A stretch of 64,000 bases of DNA from Kribbella sindirgiensis (GTDB lineage: Bacteria; Actinomycetota; Actinomycetes; Propionibacteriales; Kribbellaceae). Below the pieces are notes generated by a model. That model did no database searches, was not told the DNA's origin, and saw only the letters and a program-made list of their open reading frames with translations. Both the position numbers and the translations under genes were made by a program. Numbering within the stretch: the stretch's first letter is position 1; each line of letters opens with the position of its first letter. This document shows positions 8,476 to 18,411 of the stretch, in pieces. Location: contig NZ_SJKA01000019.1 in NCBI RefSeq assembly GCF_004331435.1, positions 1 through 64,000 on the forward strand. The letters run 5' to 3'.

Positions 8476-9351
8476 TCAGCGGACGATGGCGATCGGGCAG
8501 TGGGTGTGGTGCAGCGCGCTCTGACCGACCGATCCGAGCAGCAGACCGGTGAAGCCGCCCCGGCCGCGTGACCCGACGACCAGCAGGTCGGCGGATTCGG
8601 AGCGACGGACCAGTGCCTGCGCTGCCGAGCCGGTGACGAGTTCGGCTGTCCACTCGACGTCAGGGTGGTCGGCGGCCGCGCCGGCCACGGATTCCGCGAT
8701 CAGCAGCCGGGACTCCTCGCGGACCTTCTCCTCGTCGAACTGCAGCATCGACGCGCCGTCGGCGTACGTGAGGAAGGGACTTGTCCACGCGTGGACGGCG
8801 ACGACCCGGGCGTGCCGGGCATCGGCCTGGTCGAAGGCGAAGTCGATGGCCTTGGCCGAGGTCTTCGAACCGTCCACGCCGACGACGACGGTGGGGCGTT
8901 CGTGCGCGTGGGCGCGCAGGTCGTGGGGGATCACGACGACCGGGCACTGCGCATGGGTGGTGACCTGGACCGCGACCGATCCGACCAGAAGACCGCTCCA
9001 ACCGCCGAGGCCGCGGGACCCGAGCACGACCATACGGGCGTCTTCGGCAGCCTCGATCAGGACGTGCGCCGCGGAGCCTCCGACGAGGCTGGTCTCGACC
9101 ACGAGGTCCGGGTGGTGCAGGCGGATGCCCTCGGCCACCGCGTCGAGCCCTTTCTGGCGCGCGGCGCGGACCGCATCGAGCGGTACGACGGTCCCGGGCG
9201 ACGGGCGGGTGACGATGACGAGCTCGAAGGCTCCGACGAGTCGCAGCGGGGCCATCGTCCGGACGGCCTCGGTGGTCGCCCAGTGGAGTGCGCTCTGGCT
9301 GCCGGTGGAACCGTCGTACCCGACGACGATCGGGGCGGTCTGCGTGTTCAT
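8476..9351 (-). CDS. Universal stress protein, two Usp domains
   Basis: The 291-residue protein begins with APIVVGYDGSTGSQ and contains GSRGLGGWSGLLVGSV and GSRGRGGFTGLLLGSV, intact ATP-binding loops in both domains. It is closely related to the USP at 49653-50522; both share the segment HAWTSPYLTYADG or its near match and MLQFDE. Its ATG overlaps the stop of the upstream acg-like gene, so the two are translationally coupled. Transcription is expected from the box-controlled promoter near 10006. Confidence 0.93.
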   Translation of the reverse strand: MNTQTAPIVVGYDGSTGSQSALHWATTEAVRTMAPLRLVGAFELVIVTRPSPGTVVPLDAVRAARQKGLDAVAEGIRLHHPDLVVETSLVGGSAAHVLIEAAEDARMVVLGSRGLGGWSGLLVGSVAVQVTTHAQCPVVVIPHDLRAHAHERPTVVVGVDGSKTSAKAIDFAFDQADARHARVVAVHAWTSPFLTYADGASMLQFDEEKVREESRLLIAESVAGAAADHPDVEWTAELVTGSAAQALVRRSESADLLVVGSRGRGGFTGLLLGSVGQSALHHTHCPIAIVR

Positions 9352-9977
9352 GAGGATCTCCCTCGTCCAGTTCGTTCGGTGCGCTCACCGAAGCGGATCA
9401 GTGTGTGGTTCAGGCAGTCGGCGCGGACGTCGCGCGACGTGGCGGTGAGCAGGACCCGCTGGAGTGCGATGCCGGCCTGGAGCTGGTCCGCGGGTTCGGC
9501 GCCGTGCGTGACGACGACTGCCAGCGAGTCGACCGGCAGCCAGGTGAGGTTGGCGTCCTCGATCGCCGCGGCCCGCTCGAGCATTCGCCGGTCCTGCTGG
9601 TCCGGTGGCCTCGGCGGCCGGGCGAGGTGCCGCGACAGGATCGCGGCGTACAGTTCCTGCAGTTCCAGGTCGGGCAGGCCGGTGGGCTCGACGACGATCC
9701 GGGCCGCGAGCCCAGGCTCGTGCGGGTACGGGTAGAGGCTGACCCAGCTGTCGAAGCTGAGTGAGGCGGCGGCGCACCGCAGGTTGAAGACCGCGGCGCC
9801 GGTTGCGACCCGCTGGATCCTTGCGACCGCGTCAGCTGTGGCCTCGTCGAGGTAGACGTCGATCAGATGACCGTTGACTTCGACGCGCCAGGGGCGCGGG
9901 ACATGCAGGCCCGGCGCGGCCTCGGCTGCGTGCAGCAGAACACCGAGCGCAGTGGGCGTCAGTTGGTCGGTCAGCAT
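9348..9977 (-). CDS. Truncated Acg-family nitroreductase-like protein
   Basis: The 209-residue product aligns with the start (LLHAAEAAPGLHVPRPW) and end (AGIALQRVLLTATS) of the full-length Acg-type protein at 34620-35630 but lacks roughly 100 central residues. The FMN-contacting HNTQPW motif is changed to HVPRPW. Acg (Rv2032) is a DosR-regulon flavoprotein proposed to sequester FMN rather than to reduce substrates; a shortened, degenerate copy is unlikely to be an active reductase. The start has CAGGGAGGTGG upstream. It heads an operon with two USPs and a DUF1579 protein, under a box centred at 10048. Confidence 0.8.
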   Translation of the reverse strand: MLTDQLTPTALGVLLHAAEAAPGLHVPRPWRVEVNGHLIDVYLDEATADAVARIQRVATGAAVFNLRCAAASLSFDSWVSLYPYPHEPGLAARIVVEPTGLPDLELQELYAAILSRHLARPPRPPDQQDRRMLERAAAIEDANLTWLPVDSLAVVVTHGAEPADQLQAGIALQRVLLTATSRDVRADCLNHTLIRFGERTERTGRGRSS

Positions 9978-10012
9978 CGGCCACCTCCCTGGCGTGCAGT
10001 TCCTCCGATTCC

Positions 10013-10079
10013 AGGATCTGCTCGGTGCCGTGCTGCGGACAGCGACCTACGTCCCGGGACGGGCGGGCCGTTCGGCTCT
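10013..10079 (-). promoter_or_regulatory. Tandem dormancy-type boxes and -10 for the acg-USP operon
   Basis: On the minus strand the near box reads GGGACGTAGGTCGCT (10041-10055) and a second GGCCGTTCGGC-type box lies at 10065-10079, inside the 3' end of cydC. GATCCT (10013-10018) sits at the right distance for a -10, predicting a start near 10006 and a 29-nt leader with its own Shine-Dalgarno. Confidence 0.65.
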
Positions 10080-11753
10080 CAGAAGCGGCGAGAAAGGCTC
10101 TGCGAGATCGAGGATGTCGTCGACGGACTCGAGGTCTCGGTGGCGGTGGGTGATCAGGAGGGTGGCCCGCCCCTCGGTGGCCCGGGTGATGTCGCGGATC
10201 AGTTCGTCGGCGGTCGGGGCGTCGAGGTGTGCGGTGGGTTCGTCGAGGATGAGTACGGCGGGGTCCGCCAGCAGTGCCCGGGCGAGGACCAGGCGCTGGC
10301 GTTCTCCGCCGGAGATGCGTGCCCCGCGTTCGCCCACGGTGGTGCCCAGGCCGCTTGGTTGCCGCCGTACCCAGGCGCCGAGACGGACCCGGTCGAGCAC
10401 GTCGAGCAGTTCCTCGTCGGTGGCGGCGGGTTCGCCGATCAGGAGGTTCTCGCGGATGGTGGCGTCGAAGACGTGGTCGTCCTGCCCGCACAACACGACA
10501 AGCCGACGGTACGACGCTTCGTCGAGCTCGGCCAGGTCAGTTCCGGCGAACGTCACCCGGCCGGCCTCCGGCGCGAGAAACCCCATGAGCGCGGCCGCCA
10601 GCGTGCTCTTCCCTGAACCGCTGGGCCCGATGAGCCCCACCCGACGCCCGGGGTGGAGGTCAAGGTCGACTCCGGCCAAGGCCGGGGTGCCGGCACCCGG
10701 CCAGCGGACTGTCAGCTGCCGTGCAGACAGCGTGCCTGCCTCCGCGTCGCGGTCGAGTTGGGGGCTCCAGGCAACCGACGGATTGGGGAGGTCGGCCAGG
10801 GCCCGGAGTCGTTCGGCGGCCTGCCGGCCGCGGACCAGGTGGCGTGCCGCGGCCGGCAGCGGGGTGACGAGCTCGAACGCGGCCAGCGGTGTGAGGACCA
10901 GAACGGCGAGTACGACGCCGGCGATCCGTCCGTCGCGGACCGCGGGGACACCGACCAGGATCTCGCCGACCACGGTGCACGCGAGTGCCGTGTTCGCCAC
11001 CGCCGCGCCGACCCCGTTGGAGAACGCCGAGCGCTGAAGGATCCTGGTCAACCGGCCGTCCTGGCGCCGGATCTCCTGCAGCCGCTGATCGGTGGCCCCG
11101 TAGGCGGTCAGGTCTGCGAGGCCGGTCAGCAGTTCGTGGACGCTGGTGGTGAGCTGTGACCGGACTGGTGCGAATCGACGTTCGGTCCGGGCGGACAGGA
11201 GGAGTGAAGCCACTGGTGCGCCGAGCCCCGCGGCGGCCAGCCCGATCAGCAGGACGGCCCCGGCGGCCGGCAGGAGCGTCGTGAGCAGCGCGACTGTTGC
11301 GGCACCGGTGATCAGGCTGACTGCGATCGGGAGCAACGCACGGACGAGCAGGTCCTGGATGGCGTCGACGTCGCGCGTGACGCGGGTGAGCAGGTCTCCG
11401 GCGCGCGTGCCGCCGAGCCCGGCGGGTGCGGCTCGATCGAGGTCGATCCACGCTTGGACCCGCGTGCGGCCGAGGACCCGGAACGCGGCATCGTGGCCGA
11501 CGAGGCGTTCGGCGTACCGAAGGACTCCGCGTCCGATGCCGAACGCGCGGACCGCGACGATCGCCACCGTGAGGTACAGCACGGGCGGATGCTCGGCCGC
11601 GCGTGAGATCAGCCAGGCGGAGGTGGCCATCAGCCCGATCGAGCAGGCCATCGCGAGCACACCGAGCAGAGCGGCGGCAACCAGCCGCTTGAGCTCTGGC
11701 CGTACGACGTCACTCAGCCAGCGAAAGGTGGTGACGGAGCCGGTCGGCGTCAT
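10047..11753 (-). CDS. cydC: Cytochrome bd assembly ABC exporter subunit CydC
   Basis: The 568-residue half-transporter has an N-terminal six-helix membrane domain (about residues 15-310) and a C-terminal ATPase. The ATPase shows GPSGSGKST (Walker A), ISGGERQRLVLARALL (signature) and LILDEPTAHLD (Walker B). With CydD it forms the heterodimer that exports thiol reductants (glutathione or cysteine in E. coli) and supports haem insertion into cytochrome bd. Its ATG overlaps the cydD stop. Gene order cydA-B-D-C on one strand fits the actinobacterial pattern, in contrast to fused CydDC forms. Confidence 0.93.
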   Translation of the reverse strand: MTPTGSVTTFRWLSDVVRPELKRLVAAALLGVLAMACSIGLMATSAWLISRAAEHPPVLYLTVAIVAVRAFGIGRGVLRYAERLVGHDAAFRVLGRTRVQAWIDLDRAAPAGLGGTRAGDLLTRVTRDVDAIQDLLVRALLPIAVSLITGAATVALLTTLLPAAGAVLLIGLAAAGLGAPVASLLLSARTERRFAPVRSQLTTSVHELLTGLADLTAYGATDQRLQEIRRQDGRLTRILQRSAFSNGVGAAVANTALACTVVGEILVGVPAVRDGRIAGVVLAVLVLTPLAAFELVTPLPAAARHLVRGRQAAERLRALADLPNPSVAWSPQLDRDAEAGTLSARQLTVRWPGAGTPALAGVDLDLHPGRRVGLIGPSGSGKSTLAAALMGFLAPEAGRVTFAGTDLAELDEASYRRLVVLCGQDDHVFDATIRENLLIGEPAATDEELLDVLDRVRLGAWVRRQPSGLGTTVGERGARISGGERQRLVLARALLADPAVLILDEPTAHLDAPTADELIRDITRATEGRATLLITHRHRDLESVDDILDLAEPFSPLLRAERPARPGT

Positions 11754-13398
11754 GCGGTCACCGCCGTAAGGTCGAGCCGGATCACGTGGTCGCAGAGCTC
11801 GAGGAGAGCGGGGCGGTGCGTGACGAGGACGACGGTCCGGCCGGCGAAGGCGTGCGGAAGGGACTCGAGGAGTGCCTGCTCGGTGGCGGGATCGACGCTC
11901 TCGGTCGGTTCGTCGAGGAGCAGCAGGGGAGCGTCGCGGAGGATCGCCCGCGCGAGCGCGATCCGGCGTCGCTGACCGGCCGACACCCCGCCGCCCCGCT
12001 CGCCGAGCATCAGGTCCAGCGGTACGTCGACCCGCGCCGAGCGGGCCGCCCGCCGTACGGCGAAGTCGCTGCCGAGCTCACCGCTGAGTCTGCCGGTCGA
12101 CGTCGTGCCGAGCTTGATGTTGTCGGCGACGGTTCCAGCGAACAGGGACGGGTCCTGGCTCAGCCAGGCGACGTTCTGCCGCCAGCGGAGCAGGTCGGCC
12201 TCCGCGAGATCGATGCCGCCGGCAAGGACCTGGCCCCGGTCGGGTCGGATCGTGCCGAGCAGCAGGCCGAGCAGCGTTGACTTCCCGCCACCGCTCGGGC
12301 CGACGATGCCCGTGACCACGCCGGGCGGGATCGTGAGCGTCAGGTTGTCGATCGCCGGCTCGCCCGCATCCCGGCTGTGCACGGTGACGTCCTGCAGGAC
12401 AATCGGGGCGGCCGGGTCCGCGAGCTCGTGGCCGGGCTCTGGAATCACCTGTTCGATGACCTCGAACAGCTCGTCGGCGGCGGCGAGGCCCTCGGCGCTG
12501 GCGTGGTAGTGGGCACCGAGCAGGCGCAGGGGCAGGTAGGCCTCGGGCGCGAGGATCAGGACCAGGAGGGCGGTCTCCAAGGGGAGTCGCCCGTCGACGA
12601 GCCGCAGGCCGACGGAGACGGCGACGAGTGCGACGGAAAGGGTCGCGACGAGTTCCAGGACGAGGGACGAGAGGAAGGCGATCCGCAGCGTGGCGAGCGT
12701 CGTACGGCGCTGCCGGTCGGCGAGCCGGCGGATCGTCTCGACCTGGGCGCGGGAGCGGCCGAACACCTTGAGGGTCCCGATCCCCGCGAGGACGTCGAGG
12801 AAGTGGTGGGCGAGTGTCTGCAGGGTCGCCCACTGACGCGCGGTCGCCGCTTTGGTGGTGAGCCCGACCAGGACCATGAAGATCGGGATCAACGGCAGCG
12901 TCACGATGACGATCACCGCGCTGAGCCAGTCGGCGGTCAGCATCCGGGCGGCGACCACGAGCGGGACGACGCCGACGAGCACGAGCTGCGGCAGGTACCG
13001 CGAGAAGTAGTCGTCCAGGGTGTCGATGCCGCGGGTCGCGAGGGTGGTGAGTTCGCCGCTGCGTTCCCCGGTCAGCCAGCGCGGGCCCAGGGCGACGATC
13101 TTGTCGAGGAACCGCAACCGTAGCTCGGACTTGACCGCGGCGGAGCACCGTTGCGCCACGACCTCGGCGATCCAGGAAAGTGCGGCTCGGCCGATCAAGG
13201 TGGCTGCCAAGGCGATCACCCGGCCGCGGAGGCGGTCGAGGTCGAGCCCGCCGAGGAATGCGTCGGCGATGATGCCGGCCAGCAGCCAGGCCTGAAGCAG
13301 GATGAGCACGGCCTGCGCGGCACCGGTCACAGCCGACAGCACCAGGAAGATCCTGGTGCCGCGGGTGTGGCGAAGCAGCCTGCCGTCGACAGCCGGCA

Positions 13399-13399
<1 letters not shown>
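11750..13399 (-). CDS. cydD: Cytochrome bd assembly ABC exporter subunit CydD
   Basis: The 549-residue protein has six transmembrane helices followed by an ATPase domain with GPSGGGKST, VSAGQRRRIALARAIL and LLLLDEPTESVD. The family pairs with CydC as a heterodimeric exporter needed for cytochrome bd maturation. The start (MPAVDGRLLRH) overlaps the cydB stop by one base, and the stop overlaps cydC, so all four cyd genes form one transcriptional unit. Confidence 0.93.
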
Positions 13400-14409
<1,010 letters not shown>

Positions 14410-14418
14410 GGAGACTCC

Positions 14419-15807
14419 TCAGTACAGGAAGGCGGCGTCGGGCTCGGCCGCTTCCGCATCGGGTTCGGCGGGTGCGGTCCGGGCGAAGCGGAGCAGCAGG
14501 AGCACCTCGATCACCGCGAGGACGCCGTACAGGACCGTGAAGGTGATCATCGAGGTGAGCACCGTTCCGGCGCCGACGGTCGGCGAGACGCCGTCGCGGG
14601 TCTGCATCAGGCCGAACACGATCCACGGTTGCCGGCCCATCTCGGTGAAGATCCAGCCGAAGCTGTTCGCGGCGAGCGGGAGCACCGGCAGGGCGATCGC
14701 GGACCTCACCAGCCATCGTGATGGTGATCTGTCCGGCCGGCGGATGTACCACAAGGCGATCAGCGCGATCAGCGCGGACAGTGCGCCGAAGAGGATCATC
14801 AGCCGGAACGTCCAGTACGTGACCGGGATGTTCGGTTTGTAGCTGCCTGGGCCGAAACGTTCCTCGTAGGCCTTCTGCAGGTCGTTGATTCCTTCGACCT
14901 TGCCGTTCCATGTGCCGGTGGCGAGGAACGACAGCCCGTGCGGCACGGTCACCGACCAGACCTCGCGCTGGCCGTCGAGCGACCCGATCGTGAGCAGGGA
15001 GAAGCCCGCCGGCTCGGAGGTCTCGTACAGGGCTTCGGCCGCGGCCATCTTCATCGGCTGGGTCTCGGTCATGATCTTGCCCTGGATGTCGCCGGTCACG
15101 AGGACGGCGAGGGCGGCGACCAGGACCGTCACGGAGCCGAGCTTGACGGCGGGACGGAACAGCTCTTTCCGTTCCTTTCCGCCGCGCAGCACGTGCCACA
15201 GCGCGATCCCCAGCATGAAGGCGCCGGCGGTCAGGAAACTGGCGGAAATCGTGTGCGGAAACGTCACCAGTGCGACTTTGTTGGTCAGCACCGCGCCGAA
15301 GTCCTGCAGCTCGGCCCGTCCGGTCGCTCGGTTGTAGGTGTAGCCGACCGGCCACTGCATCCAGGAGTTGGCGGCCAGGATGAAGTACGCCGACAGCTGG
15401 GTGCCGATGGCAACGAGCCAGATCGAGGCCAGGTGCACCTTCTTGGGCAGCCGGTCCCAGCCGAAGATCCAGAGCCCGAGGAAGGTGGACTCGAGGAAGA
15501 AGGCGAGCAGGCCCTCGATCGCCAGCGGGGCGCCGAAGATGTCGCCGACGAACTTCGAGTAGTCGCTCCAGTTCATCCCGAACTGGAACTCCTGGACGAT
15601 GCCGGTGACGACGCCGATCGCGAAGTTGATCAGGAACAACTTGCCCCAGAACTGGGTGAGCTGCCGGTACTTCACCTTCCCGGTCCGGTACCAGGCCGTG
15701 TGCAGGCCGGCCACGAGGGCCGACAGGCCGATGGTGATCGGCACGAACAAGAAGTGGTAGACGGTGGTGATCCCGAACTGCCACCGTGCCAGGTCGATCG
15801 CATCCAT
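14419..15807 (-). CDS. cydA: Cytochrome bd ubiquinol/menaquinol oxidase subunit I
   Basis: The 462-residue subunit carries all haem sites. Visible landmarks are the N-terminal RWQFGITTVYHFLFVP with a haem-ligand His, GRQPWIVFG (quinol site region) and a short Q-loop typical of actinobacteria. High-affinity terminal oxidases of this type run respiration under microaerobic or nitric-oxide stress. The start codon lies only about 43-44 nt from the centre of an upstream box, so the mRNA is predicted to be leaderless or nearly so. It is the first gene of cydABDC. Confidence 0.96.
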   Translation of the reverse strand: MDAIDLARWQFGITTVYHFLFVPITIGLSALVAGLHTAWYRTGKVKYRQLTQFWGKLFLINFAIGVVTGIVQEFQFGMNWSDYSKFVGDIFGAPLAIEGLLAFFLESTFLGLWIFGWDRLPKKVHLASIWLVAIGTQLSAYFILAANSWMQWPVGYTYNRATGRAELQDFGAVLTNKVALVTFPHTISASFLTAGAFMLGIALWHVLRGGKERKELFRPAVKLGSVTVLVAALAVLVTGDIQGKIMTETQPMKMAAAEALYETSEPAGFSLLTIGSLDGQREVWSVTVPHGLSFLATGTWNGKVEGINDLQKAYEERFGPGSYKPNIPVTYWTFRLMILFGALSALIALIALWYIRRPDRSPSRWLVRSAIALPVLPLAANSFGWIFTEMGRQPWIVFGLMQTRDGVSPTVGAGTVLTSMITFTVLYGVLAVIEVLLLLRFARTAPAEPDAEAAEPDAAFLY

Positions 15808-15814
15808 GGACCTC

Positions 15815-15880
15815 AGCGTCGCGGTCCGCGCCCCTGACGTCCTAGAGGCAAAGGTCCCGGTGGACGGGACCCAACGACAC
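15815..15880 (-). promoter_or_regulatory. Tandem boxes and -10 of the cydABDC promoter
   Basis: On the minus strand a near box GGGACCTTTGCCTCT (15844-15858) and a far box (15866-15880, plus-strand GGGACCCAACGACAC) have centres 22 bp apart. GACGCT (15815-15820) forms the -10, placing the start at 15808, one base before the cydA ATG. Confidence 0.7.
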
Positions 15881-15897
15881 TGGCCGGGGATTCCTGA

Positions 15898-17262
15898 TCA
15901 GATCCTGACCCGCTCGAGGTGGCCGGGTGTGGCTGTGGTCCAGTCGAGCTCGTCCTGGATGCGGCGGGCCAGCTCGGCGCGGGCGTGGTCCTCGCCATGG
16001 ACGACGTACACGGTCTCCGGCGCGCTCGGCGCTGCCGACAGCCAGCTGATCAGTTCGTCGGAGTCGGCGTGCGCGGAGAACTCGGACAGCCCGACGACCT
16101 GTGCGCGGACCGGTATGTAGCGGCCGTGGATCTTGATCGAGCGGGCGCCGTCGAGCAGGGCGCGGCCGCGGGTGCCGGGGACTTGGAAGCCCGGGAGGAT
16201 CACGGTGTTTCGCTTGCTGGGCAGGAGCCGGGCCAGGTGGTACAGGACCCGCCCGCCGGTTGCCATCCCGGAGGCGGAGATGACGATCGACGGCCGGCCC
16301 GGATCGCTGATGCGCATCGACTCCTCGACCGAATGGACCAGGCGCAGGGTGCCGGGGTCGAACGGGTCCGGTCCGCCGAGGATCTCGGGGCGGAGCTCGG
16401 GTGACTTGTTCGTGACGGCCGCGCGGTAGACGTTCAGGGCGGCCAGCGCCATCGGGCTGTTGACGTAGACGGGGAGCCGAGGGATGAGGTCGGCCCGCAT
16501 CAGGCCGGCGAGCTCGTGCAGGAGGACCGCCGTACGGTCGATCGCGAACGCCGGCATCAGTACGACGCCGCCTCGCGCCGCGGTCGTGCTGATCAGGCGG
16601 CCGAGCTGGGCGTGGTCGAGGGGCTGGTGGCGCCGATCGCCGTACGTCGCCTCGACCAGGACCGTGTCGACGGCCGGCGGAGGCTCCGGTGGGCGCAGGA
16701 GTGGATGCTGCCGGCGGCCGAGATCGCCGCTGACCAGGAGCCGCCGGCCGTCGACCTCGAGTTCGGCGAAGGCCGAGCCGAGGATGTGGCCGGCGCGGTG
16801 CAGAGTCACCGTTGCCGCGCCGAGGTCGGTGCGGCCGTCGGCGGGGCGGAACAGCCTGATGGCCCGTTCCGCGTCCTCGGTGTCGAACAGCGGCTGCGGC
16901 GGGTCGTGCCGGGAGTAGCCGCCGGCGCGGGCGTGCTGAGCGTCCTCCATCTGCAGGTGGGCGGCGTCGCGCAGGACGATCGCCGCGACGTCCGCCGTAC
17001 CGGGGGTGCAGATCACAGGACCGCGGAATCCTTCCCGGACCAGGCTCGGCAGGTAGCCGCAGTGGTCGAGGTGTGCGTGCGTGAGGACGACGGCGTCGAG
17101 CGACGCCGGGTCGACCGGGAACGGGTCCCAGTTCCGCCGGCGCCACCGGGCCTCGCCCTGGAACAGGCCGCAGTCGAGCAGGATCCGGCGCCGGTCCTGC
17201 TCGAGCAGGAACTTGCTACCGGTTACCGTCCCGGCCGCGCCGAGGAACGTGAGGGTGCTCAT
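15898..17262 (-). CDS. Metallo-beta-lactamase/beta-CASP family RNA-processing nuclease-like protein
   Basis: The 454-residue protein has the zinc motif THAHLDHCGYLP, SGDLGRRQHP, the beta-CASP segment ASGMATGGRV and the C-terminal FSAHADSDEL and VHGEDHA motifs. This is the CPSF-73/YSH1-like architecture whose characterised members are endo- or exoribonucleases. Such genes recur near USP genes in stress islands. Its ATG overlaps the stop of the upstream 117-residue gene by one base, so the two are coupled. The RNA substrate is unknown; the nearby structured RNAs make an interesting but untested candidate. Confidence 0.88.
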   Translation of the reverse strand: MSTLTFLGAAGTVTGSKFLLEQDRRRILLDCGLFQGEARWRRRNWDPFPVDPASLDAVVLTHAHLDHCGYLPSLVREGFRGPVICTPGTADVAAIVLRDAAHLQMEDAQHARAGGYSRHDPPQPLFDTEDAERAIRLFRPADGRTDLGAATVTLHRAGHILGSAFAELEVDGRRLLVSGDLGRRQHPLLRPPEPPPAVDTVLVEATYGDRRHQPLDHAQLGRLISTTAARGGVVLMPAFAIDRTAVLLHELAGLMRADLIPRLPVYVNSPMALAALNVYRAAVTNKSPELRPEILGGPDPFDPGTLRLVHSVEESMRISDPGRPSIVISASGMATGGRVLYHLARLLPSKRNTVILPGFQVPGTRGRALLDGARSIKIHGRYIPVRAQVVGLSEFSAHADSDELISWLSAAPSAPETVYVVHGEDHARAELARRIQDELDWTTATPGHLERVRI

Positions 17263-17615
17263 CAGACGTCTTCAGGGGTTCGCTCGAAGCGGAGGGCAAC
17301 CCGGCTGAGGGCGCGCAGCGCGGCGACCGTCTCAGCGATCTCGCGGTGGGACTCCGTGGGGTGAACGGTTCCGAACAGGTCGTCGCGCAGCTTTTCCAGA
17401 CGACCGAGCAGATGCTCGATCTCGTCGGCGACGACCCCGTTGTGCGACTGGGTCGCGGTGAGCATCGGCAGGATGCGTCCGCGGAAGGCGAGGATGGTGT
17501 GCTGGGCCTCGGCCAGCCGGCGCTCCTCGAGGAACCAGTTGTCGGTGCTGCTGGTGTCGGTGATGTTCGCGAGGTCGGCCTCCCAGCGGTCGATCTCCTG
17601 GCGCAACGTGCTCAT
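17262..17615 (-). CDS. Small helical protein, unknown
   Basis: The 117-residue acidic, mainly helical protein has heptad-like stretches (about residues 28-52 and 60-105) and no membrane segment. I do not recognise the family. The stop shares a base with the nuclease start, indicating a two-gene operon and perhaps a shared RNA-related role. A box centred at 17682 and CAATCT at 17646-17651 predict a start near 17639, leaving a 23-nt leader that contains GGAGGAG. Confidence 0.7.
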   Translation of the reverse strand: MSTLRQEIDRWEADLANITDTSSTDNWFLEERRLAEAQHTILAFRGRILPMLTATQSHNGVVADEIEHLLGRLEKLRDDLFGTVHPTESHREIAETVAALRALSRVALRFERTPEDV

Positions 17616-17645
17616 CGCTACTCCTCCCGATGGCTCTCCGTCTTC

Positions 17646-17709
17646 AGATTGGCCCGACGGGAGGTGGCGGCGCTGCAGGCAACAGTCCCTAGCTCAGAGG
17701 CCGTTCGGC
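17646..17709 (-). promoter_or_regulatory. Boxes and -10 upstream of the small-protein/nuclease operon
   Basis: The near box reads GGGACTGTTGCCTGC on the minus strand (17675-17689), and a GGCCGTTCGGCC palindrome centred near 17705 lies 22-23 bp further upstream, inside the end of the ABC ATPase gene. CAATCT (17646-17651) is the candidate -10. Confidence 0.55.
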
Positions 17710-18411
17710 CGTGCGGTGCGCGGAGCCCGGCCAGGCACCGATGTCGATGCCGTACAGCTCGTTCAAGGTGTCGTCCTGCAGCAGCCTGGTTGCCGGTCCT
17801 ACGCGAACGTCGTCGGGGCCGAGCAGGAGGACAACGGTGTCCGCGAGGTATCGCGCGTGGTCGGGTTGATGCGTCGTCAGCAGCACAGCCATCTGCGCGT
17901 CGGCCAGTTCCCGTAGCAGGGTCAACAGACGGCCTTGGTTACGGAGGTCGAGCCCCGTGGCCGGCTCGTCGAGGACCAGGATGCGGGTGCCGGAGGCGAC
18001 GGCGCGCGCGATGCGGACGAGTTGTTGCTGGCCGCCGCTGAGTGAACTGAACGGCGTGCCGGCCAAGTCGAGTATGCCGACGCGTTCCATCGCATCCCTG
18101 GCAGCGGCGTGGTCGCGTCGGCCGGGAGTGGCGAACGTAGGCACGTTCCGCACGCGTCCCATCAGGACCATGTCCACGACCCGGTACGCGAACGTCGACT
18201 GGTGTGCCTGTGGGACGAAGGCCGCCGGTGTGCTTCGCCGTACCGCTCCCGCTTGTGGCGACAGCAGACCCGCTGCGCACCGCAGTAGCGTGGTCTTGCC
18301 TGAGCCGTTCGGGCCGAGTACGGCGGTCACGGTGCCGGCGGGCACCGAGAATGTGACGTCACGGAACAGCCACCGGGTGTAGCGGTAGCCGACTCCGGCG
18401 AGTTCAAGCAT
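17689..18411 (-). CDS. ABC transporter ATP-binding protein (FecE/BtuD type)
   Basis: The ATG at 18411 gives 240 residues; a longer upstream frame would overlap the permease further and is not needed. Motifs are LGPNGSGKTTLL (Walker A), LSGGQQQLVRIARAVA (signature), LVLDEPATGLDL (Walker B) and the switch His in LTTHQP. The protein would energise import by the FecCD-type permease encoded 8 nt overlapping upstream. Substrate class (iron chelate, cobalamin or another metal complex) cannot be told from the ATPase. Confidence 0.92.
   Translation of the reverse strand: MLELAGVGYRYTRWLFRDVTFSVPAGTVTAVLGPNGSGKTTLLRCAAGLLSPQAGAVRRSTPAAFVPQAHQSTFAYRVVDMVLMGRVRNVPTFATPGRRDHAAARDAMERVGILDLAGTPFSSLSGGQQQLVRIARAVASGTRILVLDEPATGLDLRNQGRLLTLLRELADAQMAVLLTTHQPDHARYLADTVVLLLGPDDVRVGPATRLLQDDTLNELYGIDIGAWPGSAHRTAERPLS

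Noticed and set aside
7049..8653. A 534-codon open frame on the minus strand
   Set aside because: Only its last 166 codons look like protein; the rest is a shifted frame of the USP gene, and an AGGAGG-preceded GTG at 7549 fixes the real start.
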